DNA of 64,000 nucleotides from Lycium barbarum. Its lineage: Eukaryota > Streptophyta > Magnoliopsida > Solanales > Solanaceae. The stretch spans positions 89,921,777 to 89,985,776 of the forward strand of contig NC_083338.1 in assembly GCF_019175385.1 (NCBI RefSeq), given 5' to 3'. The position numbers and the translations under genes are program-made. The stretch's first letter is position 1, and the number at the start of each line of letters is the position of its first letter. Below the pieces are notes generated by a model, which did no database searches, had not been told where the DNA came from, and saw only the letters and a program-made list of their open reading frames with translations. Positions 48,446-59,029 of this stretch are shown one piece after another.

Positions 48446-48464
48446 AAGGGGGGGGGGGGGAGAA
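48446..48464 (+). other. Polypurine tract of element F
   Basis: AA, then thirteen G, then AGAA, directly before the 3' LTR. Longer G run than in B or E. Confidence 0.92.
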
Positions 48465-50379
48465 TGTTATGTCCCGTGTTTTCGCATAATTGGAAATCGA
48501 GAAATAATTAAGACTTGTGTGCTATAAGGAAATAATTGATTTTAGTTAAAATGTCTAGGTTGTTTATGAAAATATTAGTGTGGAAATGTGGAGGAAGTCC
48601 AAGGGCAAAAATTGGAATTTCGGAAATTAGTTTCGGGAATTACAAAACGAGATTTCAAGGAATTGGGCCAAGAAATATTTGAAGGAAAATTGAAGCCCAA
48701 GACCATGGGGTGGCCGACCATGAGGCCTTGGCCCAAGACCCATTTAATGGTCATGTGCTTCCCATGTTCCTACTAATCAATCATGTATATATGCATACTT
48801 ATCCATAGATAATTCAAGAAGAAAAATAAAAAAAAAACTCATCCTTGAGTTCTTGAACCCTTCGGCCGAACCCCGTTCCACAACAACAAAAAAATTTTCC
48901 TAGCCTTGCTTTGGTTCTAAAGATCTTGTTCTTCTCATATTTGTAGTAAGTTCAAGACACTCTCCGACGTGATACAATTTGTTTGGCGAGAGAAGCACGT
49001 TTGCGACAAGTCGGAAATTCAAGAAAAGGTATGAATTTTGTTACTTTAATGTTGTGGAATTGGTATGAATGTGTTAAGGATTGGGAATAGACGAGAATAC
49101 CGTAATTTTGATGTGTGTATGAAGCCGTGTGTGCATGTGTGTTTAGTGAAGTGGCCGTGAACCACAAGGTGTGTAAGGCAAGGTGAAATTGAATTGTTAG
49201 TTCGTTAGTTGCGTCGTTGTGACATTTATGACGTAAATGAATGTTTAACGAATTGAATTTGCGTTGGAAAATGATTGTGGATTATTATGGGAAAGTATAT
49301 AATTTCAGTATATTTGTGTATATCATTGTATAATTATGATATTAAGGCTTTAAATGTGACTTATGGTTGTTGTTAATGAATTTGGAATGAAACAATGTAA
49401 GTTGGAATGTTTGTCGGAATTTTTGATGTTTCGGGCGAAATATGGAAAGTAAGGAACTTCTTGAAATTATGTATAGTGTTTGGAACCTAATTGGGATGTG
49501 TTTGAATAACCTTGAATGGGTGAATAAATACAATAAGGTGAACATTAGTTTGGTATTGTCAAGTTTGAATGAAAGTTGTCAACTTATATAGTAAGGAAGA
49601 ATATTGAAGTTAAAGTGCTTTAGTTGTGGTTTGTGTTGTTTGTGATGTTTGGGTTGTTGTTGTTGATGTATTTGAGCCGAGCTAAGTCTCGGGGGTGCTA
49701 GATATATAGGGGAAATGGTGCCAAAATTTCAGTAGGCAAAAATGAATTTAAGGGCATTTTTAAGCTTAAGAATCTCTAATTGGTAACTTTGACCATTTGT
49801 AGATTTTGGACGAAACGGGATTTGATTTTGGAGTGAGCATAAGACATTTCTAAGGTATGTAAAGCTTCCCACCTCTTCTTTTGGCATGTCTTAGTACGTT
49901 CCTGAGCTTTGCATGATTTTGTTTGCATTATGTTTATATGATTTTGATAAACATTTTGATATACTGTTCGACATTTCTCTCTTTTGTATTCTGTTCGCTT
50001 TCAGTTGTGGCCTATATTTTTGTACTCCATGCTTTACATACTCAGTACATCTTTCGTACTGACCCCCTTTCTTTGGGGGCTGCGTTTCATGCCCGCAGGT
50101 ACAGACGCCGGTGATCCACCACTGTAGGCTCCACTTCTGCTATTTCGGAGTACTGACTTGATTCGGAGTCCACTTTTGGTATATATATATCTTTCGCCAT
50201 GTATATATTTCTGTATATCTGACTATTTGGGTACGGCGGGGCCCTGTCCCGTCATATGATTCTGTCGGTCAGTTTAGAGGTCTGTGGACATGTCTGTGGG
50301 TTATGGTCTGTCGGTATGCTTATGTGTATATGTTGTTTAGGCGATCCCATACGCCGAGGCGGCCGGTCCGCATATGTTT
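48465..50379 (+). repeat. Element F 3' LTR (internally deleted and truncated by G)
   Basis: Matches the 5' LTR but lacks about 772 bp (42607-43378 of the 5' copy), joined at a shared ACGTT (49896-49900). It is cut after catatgttt by element G. Confidence 0.93.
50043..50079 (+). other. Conserved LTR double hairpin (element F 3' LTR)
   Basis: CAGTAC-N7-GTACTG, spacer, CCCCC-TTTCTTT-GGGGG. One change in the loop only. Confidence 0.82.
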
Positions 50380-51948
50380 TGTCACGGGCTGCCTCCTTTA
50401 TAGTGTCTGTGGTACACTAATGGCCCGTGCGGCGCCCGTAGTCCAGGCGGACTACGAGCCAGCCTAATGATAGTCCCAGGACTCATGGCATGATCTTATG
50501 TCCATGGCTTTGGAGGCTTAGCTTCAACGGTGCTGCTGAGACGATGTCAAGGCTTTGGCCTTGCCTTGCTAGAATGCCCCTGTGGCAGGTTTCATATGTT
50601 CTGTCTTTGCCTGCACTCACACTTGGGGTTGGCTATGGACATGACAGTCCCTCGCCAGGAGCTGAGCGTCGCGGGTGCGCGCACAGTCCAATCCTCTGGC
50701 TTGACACTGGTCGGGTGCCTGTACGCCCGAGCGGTGCGACGCCTGAGTAGGGCAACTCTTGAATCCTTGGCCTATGTCATGGGTGTTCTTTGTAGTATGC
50801 CTATGATGCGGCTTTGCTAAATGTAGCCCTCGCGACATACTTCCATCTTGCACGGTGCAGCGTCGCCCTACGACTGCACGTCTAGGCCAACGGACCCTTG
50901 GTCGCTAGGCTGAACCTGAGCCAAGCTCACAAGTCAACACACGAGGCTCTTAGGATGGATGCCTCGAGTGTTCAATCGGCACGGAGGGATTTTTTATTCC
51001 TAAGGATAGCCCGCAGGGCATAGTCGGTCCACTCCGGCCCTCGTTGGGCGCCCAACGCTGGCCTGTGGCCGAGCGCCGCCCATAGAGTTGCGTGACTCGT
51101 ATGGGTAACTAGGATCCAATGGGGATGCCTAGGCAGGCCATTGAGGTTGTCCCCCAAGGATGCTCACTTAGTACGGCTTGATGGTGGCACGTACGGGGGA
51201 GGCTGGCTGAGCTGAGACACCTCTGCCCCCCTTATATATGCTTTAAAAAGAAAAGCCCAAGGCTTAGCACTGGACATGATTCTGCCCGAGAATCACACTT
51301 GGTCTTTCTTGATGAGTCGAACTCCAAATGAAGCGCCGCCTGTTCCTAACGCTTTCTCTTGACTTCCTTCACTCCTCCATGAAGTTTCATCTCATTCCCA
51401 TGCTCGTGGAACGCGATATGGCCTTAGGAGCTTTGACACTGACACTGCTCCTTGGCTAAGTCAAGCCCTTAGGAAAATGATGTTCAAATGACGCCAAACT
51501 TGGTAAGCATATTGAATAACATCCTAGGAAGGGCGTGTTCACCCGAAATCCCAAGATTCCATCTGTGGCTCGGAAATGCTCGGGACTGACACTCAGGCTC
51601 GCACGGGGTCGCTCGAGCGTCGACGACCCGTGGGCTTATCTCAGATCCTTGCTACACTCCCTTGCTGCTCCTAGGATATGCAATGGAGCATATCTATGAT
51701 GATTGTGGACTCTCGTCCTTCGGCACCCATGTTGGTGCACGTCGCCCGCACGACTAACACTGCCTGCGGGGCTGACACTGCCTGTGGGTTGGCACTGCCT
51801 GTGCGACTGACACTGCCTGTGGGCTGGCACTGCCTGTGCGACTGACACTGCCTGTGGGCTGGCACTGCCTGTGCGGCTGACACTCGTTTGGCCCGCTCGG
51901 GCGCGCAAGGTTGCGGGCGCCAAGGCACAATTAAGGCAGCCCGTAACA
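50380..51948 (-). repeat. Element G 3' LTR
   Basis: 1569 bp, TGTCACGGGC... to ...CCCGTAACA on the plus strand. GC-rich compared with its neighbours. It contains the minisatellite at 51758-51885. No ORF is supported. Confidence 0.88.
51758..51885 (-). repeat. Minisatellite, 17-18 bp unit, in element G LTR
   Basis: Seven to eight units starting CACTGCCTGTG (51758, 51776, 51793, 51811, 51828, 51846, 51863, 51881), alternating GGTTGG/GGCTGG and CGACTGA types. A 35-bp higher-order unit results. Confidence 0.93.
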
Positions 51949-51961
51949 TTCTCCCCCACTC
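51949..51961 (-). other. Polypurine tract of element G
   Basis: Sense GAGTGGGGGAGAA adjoining the 3' LTR. Confidence 0.82.
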
Positions 51962-51966
51962 AAGCT

Positions 51967-51986
51967 AGGCATCGTCCCCGATGCCT
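51967..51986 (-). other. PPT-proximal hairpin, element G
   Basis: Sense AGGCATCG-GGGA-CGATGCCT: a perfect 8-bp stem with a GGGA loop. The stem sequence differs from B/E/F while pairing and loop are kept. Confidence 0.85.
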
Positions 51987-53814
51987 CATAACGCCAACGA
52001 CAACCCGGAGTTTGACCCCTCGGGGTTTTACATCGCGGCCCCAAATCCTGCGGGTTCGCAACCCTTGTGTGTTTTTCTTAAAAATGGAGTCGTGCCCGTG
52101 CACTGCTCCCCCAAGTTTCTCCCAAGCGTGCCTCTGCACTTCACCTCCCGGTGTTTACTTGGAAAGCGCCTCCGCGCTTGCACCCTCTGGTGGCTAACTT
52201 TGTGGTGACCTCGTTGTCAACCACGCCATGATCCTCACGGCAACTGATGCATCCTCTGGTGGACTAACTTTGAGTGGTGGCACTCTTGCTAGCCACATGA
52301 TGATTGTAGCAAAATGGAAAATCCGTTTTTGGAAGTCTGCTTCCACCTGGTAACTTACATCTGAGACCTTTCCTGACTAGGGCACTTAGTTTACAGTCAG
52401 TTGATGTACTGCTTCCTTTGTATCTTTAGCCCGGTTTAGGATTGGCACGCCTTGATGTGACACATGCAACCCCCACTATGTTTGGTGCGGTCTCTTTGCT
52501 CTACTTGTGGAAGATTTTCCTCTAATTGGAGATGCATGGGCCCAATGTTGTCGCAATGGGTGAATACTCCCCCACATGGGTGGCGGTAGTACTGAAATGC
52601 TGATGCCGATGTTCCAAGATGTCCTCATCTCTTGGTGATACATTAGAGATTGAGCTCTTGGCGAGCAATGGCGCTCTAGGCGAGCGATGGCCGAGCCCTT
52701 GGCGGGCGATAGCTGAGGCCTTGGCAGGCGATACAGCTCTCGGCGGATGATGTTTGAGCCCTTGGCGGGCGATGACGCTCTAGGAGAGCGATGGGCGAGC
52801 CCTTGGCGGGCAATAGCCAATGATGGCGGCCTGATGGCCGATGATGATGGCGGCCTGATGGCCGATGATGGGAGGACGACCTGCTGGTCGATGATGTGAG
52901 AACGGCATGTTGGCCGATGATGATGGCGGCCTGATAGCCGATGATGAGGGCGTATGTCTGTTGACCCTATGTCTGCCGATGACTTGATGACCCTAGGTCT
53001 GGTAATGATCTGATGACTCATATGCGCATCCCTTGGTATGGCACCAATATCGTGATGATATCCTGATGGCTATTGTGGGCATCCCTTGTTGTGGCGCTCT
53101 CGCCAACCATGCTGTTAGAGACCCTCTTCTTTTGTGGGCAACTCACCTTGTTGGGTGTATAAGCAAGGTCAAGTACCGATGTCATGACTCGGAGTGACTT
53201 GCAATTTGAGCCGATGCCCTGGTGGGCAAATTGTAACTGACATAACGACTTGCTTATATCCTGGCATTGGTGGCTGCTTGAAGCTCAACTATAAACCAAT
53301 CTGCATATAATATGGCCTCTGGAAAGACCATGTTGCACCATGGCATCTTCGGCAACTCATGTGTTTGGTACCATGTGGTACTGAGAAGAACTCTTAGAAC
53401 ATACTCCTGGTGAGTACTTGATTTTTCTCTGCTCGAGAGGAGATAGCTTCCTACATGCATGACCAGAGGTCTTTGTTCTCGAATTGATCATCATCTGCTT
53501 GATGCCCGATTCTCCAGTGTGGTACCTGTGTTACCGTCCTGGTTGTTCGGTATCCCTTGGTTATCCTTTGGATAGATCGAATTCTCGAACTTGAAGCTTA
53601 GCTATTCCCCACTCTTATGTTGGTCAATGATCTTTGCCTCCTCACCTTGGTGATTCAGCATGATGAAATGCCCAACCCACGCGTCGTGGATCGGTGACTT
53701 TTCGCAATGTCTCTCGCCATGCAATCAGCCTAATTTTGGTGTTGTTCCGTGTGTCGGTTTAACAACACAACGTGCGACATGTGCCTCCCCACGCTCAGTG
53801 GTTCGGCTCTTCAA
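51987..53814 (-). other. Element G internal region, part 1
   Basis: Non-coding as far as I can tell. It holds the two repeat arrays at 52645-52950. An open frame on the element strand (52476-53021) is Ser/Arg/Pro-rich and repeat-derived with no known domain. Element E is inserted at 53815. Confidence 0.6.
52645..52950 (-). repeat. Two degenerate minisatellite arrays in element G
   Basis: First array (to about 52815): units containing gagcccttggcgggcgat. Second array (about 52810-52950): units like gatggcggcctgatggccga. Both arrays are imperfect. Confidence 0.82.
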
Positions 53815-55010
53815 TGTTATGTCCCGTATTTTCGTATAACGGGAAATCAAGAAAGAAAGAAGACTTGTGTGAGTTGAGGAAATATTTTGATTTTGGTGAA
53901 TATGAACATGTTGGTTATGGAGTCATAAATGTTAAGACCTCGGGGAAGGCCGAGGGTAAATTTGGAATTTCGGAAATTTGTTTCGGGAATTACAAAACGA
54001 GGCGTTTAGTGAATTGGGCCAAGAAAAATGCAATACAAAAATTGAGGCCCAATTGAGTATTGGCCGGCCCAAAGGAGAAAACCCAAGTCCATTTCATTAA
54101 GGTCATGTGCTATGCACATGACCTATAAGTGGATATATATGACTTAGGCTTGGCCTTATCAAGACCATAACAAGAAAAAAATCAAAGAACACAAAGTTAG
54201 GGGGTTTCGGCCACTAGAGAGAAAAAGAAGGAAAAATTTCCAACCTTGGTTGTTGTTTCAAAAATCTTGAGTTTTACATAGTGGTGAAGTGCTCAAGACG
54301 CTCTCCGACGTGATACAATTAGTTCGGAGAAAGAGCGACGTTTGCGGCAAGGCGGAAACTCAAGAAAAAGGTAAGATTTTTATGTTTTAATGATATGAAA
54401 TGGATGTATATGTGTTGTTGATTGAATTAGTGTGAAGATTTTGGAATGGGGTTGTGTTTGTGCATGGTGTGTGTGTGTATAAAGGGTGTGTTTGGCCGAA
54501 AGTGAGGGAGGTGAAAGGCCTAAGAATTTGAGCTTGTTTAGTTTGAATAATGTGTTGTTGTGGTCATTATGTTGTAAAGGATTGATTAAGGAATTGAGTT
54601 GGTATTAGAAAATAATTTTTGACGTTATCGGAAAGTGTATACCCTTGGTATATTTGTGTATATCATAGTATCTTTATGATACTAAAGACTTTGAATATGA
54701 TTCATGGTTGATGAAAATGAGTTTGGAATGAAACGACGCAAATTAGAACGTTCGTCGTAACTTTTGGTGTTTGAATGAAAATTGGAAAGTAGTGAACTTT
54801 GGGGATGCTTGTATGCGGTTTGGAACTTGTTTGTTATGTAATGGAATAATCTTGAATGAATGAATACAATAATGTGGATATAAGTTGAAATTGTGAAGTT
54901 TGGAAATAGGATTACCAACTTATGAAATAAGGTGCAATTGTGAAGTTAGTGTGTTTGATTGTGATTCGTATTGTGTAATGATGTGTGGGTTGTTGTTGTT
55001 GTTGTATTTT

Positions 55011-55074
55011 GAGCCGAGCTAAGTCTCGGGGGTGTTTGATTTATAGGGGAAGTGCTGCCGAAATTTCGGTAGCC
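55011..55074 (+). promoter_or_regulatory. Putative LTR core promoter module (element E 5' LTR)
   Basis: GAGCCGAGCTAAGTCTCGGGG, then TGATTTATAGGGG, GTGCTG, then palindrome CCGAAATTTCGG. If the AT-rich box is a TATA box, transcription should begin about 25-35 bp downstream, at or just past the palindrome. Confidence 0.5.
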
Positions 55075-56222
55075 AAGTTTAGCCCCAAAGATGAATATGT
55101 TAATTCTCATGAATAGTAACTGGTAAAAGTGACCATTTGCAGTTTCTGGACGAAACGGGAACTGCGATTTGAGGAGCGTAAGGCGCCAACCAGGTATGTA
55201 AAGCCTACCTCTTATTCTTTTGGCATGTCCTAGACCTACTAGGTAAATTTCAGAATCTCGGGAATAACTTTGCTCTCGGAAATCGAGGTTCAAGTTCAAG
55301 CACTATTCATTCAGCGCGATTGAAACCTTTTGGTCCCATTTGGGTAAAAGAACGCTCGTACCTCCATAACTTGTGCTGTTGAGTCCGAAACTCTTCGAAA
55401 CTTTTGTAAATGACTATATGAAGCCAAAAACCTGCGATTTGTGTCCGCCGCCTCAATTTGACCCGAGGTGGGCCCGCGAGCCCCGAGGCTCCCCTTATTC
55501 GGTTTGTTTGATTCGTTTGTGTCTGTTTTAATCTGCGACTGTTTGTTTATGACCCAAGGATGCGTTGGAAACTTCCTGTGCCATTAATGCACGTTCTGTA
55601 CTTTGGATGATGTGAGAATTCCGAAAGAGTGACTCATGAACAGTTTTCTTACGAATTTGACAGCTCGGAACTTCGTAACCTCTATATGCCTACTTTTATC
55701 AATCCGATTCCTACTTCGAGCCTCTTGGTGTCAGTGTATACTTATATGTAAACTATATGTTGAGTTCGATAAATTATTTTTGATATGCATATGGTTTCTG
55801 CACTACTCTGTTCGTGCTGTCTGCTATGATTTCGCTCGTCGGTACCCGGGCCGACTTTGTGATCGTGCGCACTATGTTATATTCGGGAGTTATGATGTGT
55901 TACGGTTTCCGAGGCCTCGCCATAGGGCCGGTTACCGTTTATGGAGTTATGATGTGATATGGCATTTGATATGTTCTGATGATATGATGTGTGTGTGATA
56001 TGATGTGTCTGGAGATTGTACGGAGATTTGAAAACTTCTGGAGCTATGATGTGTTGTGGCACCAGCGTCGGGGGGTGACCACGTTCCTAAACCCTATACA
56101 TGATTTGATTTGCATTTGTACGTTCGCCTCCCGCACAGGTTTGCTTTGTTGCGATAACGGTGTGTTTGTTCCTTCTGACTCCCGCTGTGTTTGTGATTTC
56201 TGTACCCTCTGCTTTACATACT

Positions 56223-56260
56223 CAGTACTTCTCCCGTACTGACCCCCGTTTCTTCGGGGG
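56223..56260 (+). other. Conserved LTR double hairpin (element E 5' LTR)
   Basis: CAGTAC-N7-GTACTG, spacer, CCCCC-N8-GGGGG. Confidence 0.8.
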
Positions 56261-56871
56261 CTGTGTTTCATGCCCGCAGGTACAGAAGCTCGTCTGGGTG
56301 GTCCTCCGATTTAGGCTACTCAGTCTGCTGTGTTGGAGAGCTCCCCTTGATCCGGAGCCTACTTTTGGTACATATCTTTTGTTGTGTCTGTATTCTGCAT
56401 ACTTGGATGAGTGGGTACGGCGGGGCCCTGTCCCGTCCTATGTTCATATGTCTTATGTTCTGTTTGTCTAGAGGCCTGTAGTTAGATTTGTGGGTCTTGG
56501 GTCCGGTGTGTTCGCATGTGAGTCAGTTTTGTGTTCTTAAGCGGCCCGTACACTACTATGGCCAAGTCGGCCTCTGATTGTGTATGTATGTGTATGCTTC
56601 TGGGGGCGATGTGCATTCCGCCACCCTTCGGATGTGTGTGTGTGAAAATTTGGCGATGTATTTTCCGCCTCTTTTCTGATTTGTGATTTGTTTGATTTGT
56701 ACGGGCGACTGCTTAGGATGAGTGTTCGGTAGATGTCTGATTACGATGTTGAGTTTGAGTATCGTATATTGTGTTTGGACGAGTCTGATTATGATGATCT
56801 GGGTGTGAGTTCGTTTGGGGTGTCCCAGTAGGGCACCAGTCGCGGCCCACGGGGCTGGGTCGTGACAAAAG

Positions 56872-56883
56872 TGGTATCAGAGC
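56872..56883 (+). other. Primer binding site of element E
   Basis: TGGTATCAGAGC, four bases after the 5' LTR. Confidence 0.96.
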
Positions 56884-57153
56884 GGTTTGTCCTCGGAATG
56901 TCTACAGGCCGTGTCTAGTAGAGTCTTGTTTATCGATGTGTTGTGCACCACATCTATAGACGGGAAGCTACAGGGCATTTAGGATGTTACCCTTCTTTGT
57001 ATTCTCAGATCGTGCGATAAAGCTGTATGATTAGAATGATTCTCCCTTACAAATTGTTGTTCCTACAGCAAGGCTCCAGGGAGCAGGAGTGTCGGTATTT
57101 GGGGAAAGATGATTCTGACCCTCTTCCTGCAGGTGATTGTAGGTTGGTGAAGG

Positions 57154-57735
57154 ATGAAGAGGACGGCGTCTGACGATGAGGATGGGGGTGCCAAGAAGGC
57201 CCCCAGGCTGTCACCAGGGCCAAGTAGGCAGGGCCCCAGTTACTCGATCGAGACGGATCCTTCGGAGGATTCCCCGGAGGATAGCTATGACACGGATCCG
57301 TCGGAGGACCCCTCTACGATTCCTCCAGAGTCTCCGATCCCTGGGGCGGAGGATCCCGTGGAGGATGGCTATGACACAGATATCTCGGAGGGTCTGGCAA
57401 TGACCCCTCCGGAGCTTCTTACCTCCGCGGAGGAAGATAGTGATGAGGCAGACCCATCGGAGCATTCTTCTGGGACGACGCAGGAGGATATTTTTGAGTA
57501 TGCACGAGCTCTGGTTATTAGGGAGGACCGTGATAGCCCGGCCACCTCGGAGAGTGCTATGGATTTCTCCGGTTCTTGGCCTGGGTCGCCTGTGAGCCGG
57601 GATTTGTCTGACCGTCCGTACCCCTCCGATTCAGATGCAAGTGATAATGGAGACCAGATAGCCAGGGAGCAGACAGACGTGGATGATAGTGGACATACCT
57701 CTCACGGCAGCTCCCCAGGTCAGACCCGATATTGA
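57154..57735 (+). CDS. Acidic, repeat-containing ORF of element E (193 aa), function unknown
   Basis: Uninterrupted ATG-to-TGA frame of 193 codons, 270 bp after the primer binding site, where gag would begin in a full element. The N-terminus has KR (2-3) and KKAPR (14-18), spaced like a bipartite nuclear localisation signal. The remainder is rich in Asp, Glu, Ser and Pro and should be disordered and strongly acidic. Two 28-residue repeats start YDTDPSED (45-72) and YDTDISEG (73-100), with partial copies before (ETDPSED, 33-39) and after (ADPSEH, 99-104). I recognise no Gag, protease, RT or other domain. It could be an accessory protein retained by this non-autonomous element, a diverged Gag N-terminus, or chance in a GC-rich segment. 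The intact frame in a very recent insertion favours real coding, without proving it. Confidence 0.55.
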   Translation: MKRTASDDEDGGAKKAPRLSPGPSRQGPSYSIETDPSEDSPEDSYDTDPSEDPSTIPPESPIPGAEDPVEDGYDTDISEGLAMTPPELLTSAEEDSDEADPSEHSSGTTQEDIFEYARALVIREDRDSPATSESAMDFSGSWPGSPVSRDLSDRPYPSDSDASDNGDQIAREQTDVDDSGHTSHGSSPGQTRY

Positions 57736-58452
57736 TTATCTATAAGTGTATGAGTTTTTAGAATTTTCTATATGTGTATGTTATTCGCGAAACGTTGTTC
57801 TATGAAGACGACGAAAATTTAAAGGAATTAGAGATCTAGTGACCCAAGGTAAGGGTGACTAAATGTCCCCACCGTCCGAGTGATTTTGGAAATTCTGGAG
57901 GAAGGTAAACAGGAAAGTGCCTCCGATGCCGTTTGAGTTGGGCACGTGTGGTAAGTGTCGACGACGTTATAATTCTCATTTGAAGTTATTGGCCCTGTGT
58001 GGCTGCGTTACGACATGATATGGTATATATGTGAGTATATGTGTGTTAGCCCTGTGCGGCGTGATTGGTATTTCTGGTGTACAGGTTTCAGACAGTAAGA
58101 AATACAGAGGAAACTCTGCCCAAATTTTTCCAGAAGTATGGAAGTAAATATGTAGACTAAGTACAAAAGGCCCCGCGATACCTATCGGACTTTAATTCTC
58201 TTCTGTCGGTGGCCAAAGAACACCTTACGGTGGTATTTTATCGGATCACATCGATTATTTGGAGGCTTAAATTCGTGGGTTGGCCGTGATCATATGCATA
58301 GGTGTATGAGAGCGAATGTTTGAGATTCAGAAAGGCGACAAGGTAATGGTACGACTTAGCCGGGTGTGGGACCCGCTACGAAAAATTTCCGAAAAATTTG
58401 TTAAGGCCCCGTTTGGCCTAAAATTACGTGACAAAGGTCGTGCGGGGCAATT

Positions 58453-58570
58453 GACGAAATTATATCAGCCTTAACGTGTCAAAATGCGCGAAAGTTTCGG
58501 AGTTAAGCGTGCTCAAGCCAGAGCAATCCTGGATGGGTGACCCCCTGGGAAGTAATGTAAAATTTTGCAC
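58453..58570 (+). other. 5S rRNA-derived sequence in element E
   Basis: Core 58497-58553: TCGGAGTTAAGCGTGCTCA, then GAGCAATCCT, then GGATGGGTGACCCCC and TGGGAAGT. These are A-box, intermediate element and C-box-like parts of the plant 5S internal promoter. Upstream, ATATCAGCCTTAACG aligns without gaps to the 5S 5' half. Sense orientation with the element. Confidence 0.88.
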
Positions 58571-59029
58571 AAGTGTAAGTATGATTAAGGAAAATGAAAA
58601 CTTGGGGTAACCAAAGGTAAATAGAATGAGTGTGGAATAATTAGTGCCCTTTCGAGAGTCGCGCGGAACGAGGCGGACTAAATGGGCAAAAAGAAAAGGG
58701 TACGACCCCTCTTGGGAAATTAAACAAATTCGAATAACAGCCAGAGATGTTCGCCAGTAAGGTATGAGTAAACGTGTGTACGTGTATGTGTATGTGTATG
58801 TGTGTGTGTATGATTTTCATTCAGGGCCATGAGGGCTAAGAGCCGAGCCCGGAAACTAATGTTGTGGTAAATAGAAGATAAGCAGTGTGAGTAAGTGGAA
58901 TTTTGAAGGAAGTCGATACGTAAGACGCAAGACGAATTGTGTGATGATTTGGTGAGTGAGTTTGCAAATAAAGGGAAATTCTCATGAATTATTGGAGCCT
59001 TATATGAATAATTTGATCCTAAATTGACA

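Larger units (their letters stand above)
41174..50379 (+). mobile_element. Element F: Tekay/Del-type chromovirus, pol 3' end deleted
   Basis: Plus-strand LTR retrotransposon: 5' LTR, tRNA-iMet primer site, gag-pol, polypurine tract, 3' LTR. The 3' LTR is cut at 50379 by element G, so the second target duplication (ATTCC precedes the 5' LTR) cannot be seen. Gag-pol is far better preserved than in B. Confidence 0.93.
53815..56867 (+). repeat. Element E 5' LTR
   Basis: 3053 bp, TGTTATGTCCCG... to ...TGGGTCGTGACA. Confidence 0.97.

Noticed and set aside
51871..52208. Overlapping ORFs in G near the LTR/internal boundary
   Set aside because: They span the LTR end and polypurine tract on the opposite strand to the element.
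52476..53021. 181-codon ORF on the element strand of G
   Set aside because: Arises from minisatellite repeats without stops; Ser/Arg/Pro-rich, no recognisable domain. Kept only as part of the non-coding description.
55636..55998. 120-codon ORF repeated identically at 61701-62063
   Set aside because: Lies in the LTRs of E; duplicated because LTRs are duplicated, no domain, part of the U3/R region.
58497..58553. Functional 5S rRNA gene
   Set aside because: Substitutions throughout, no array and no clear T-run terminator directly after; called 5S-derived instead.
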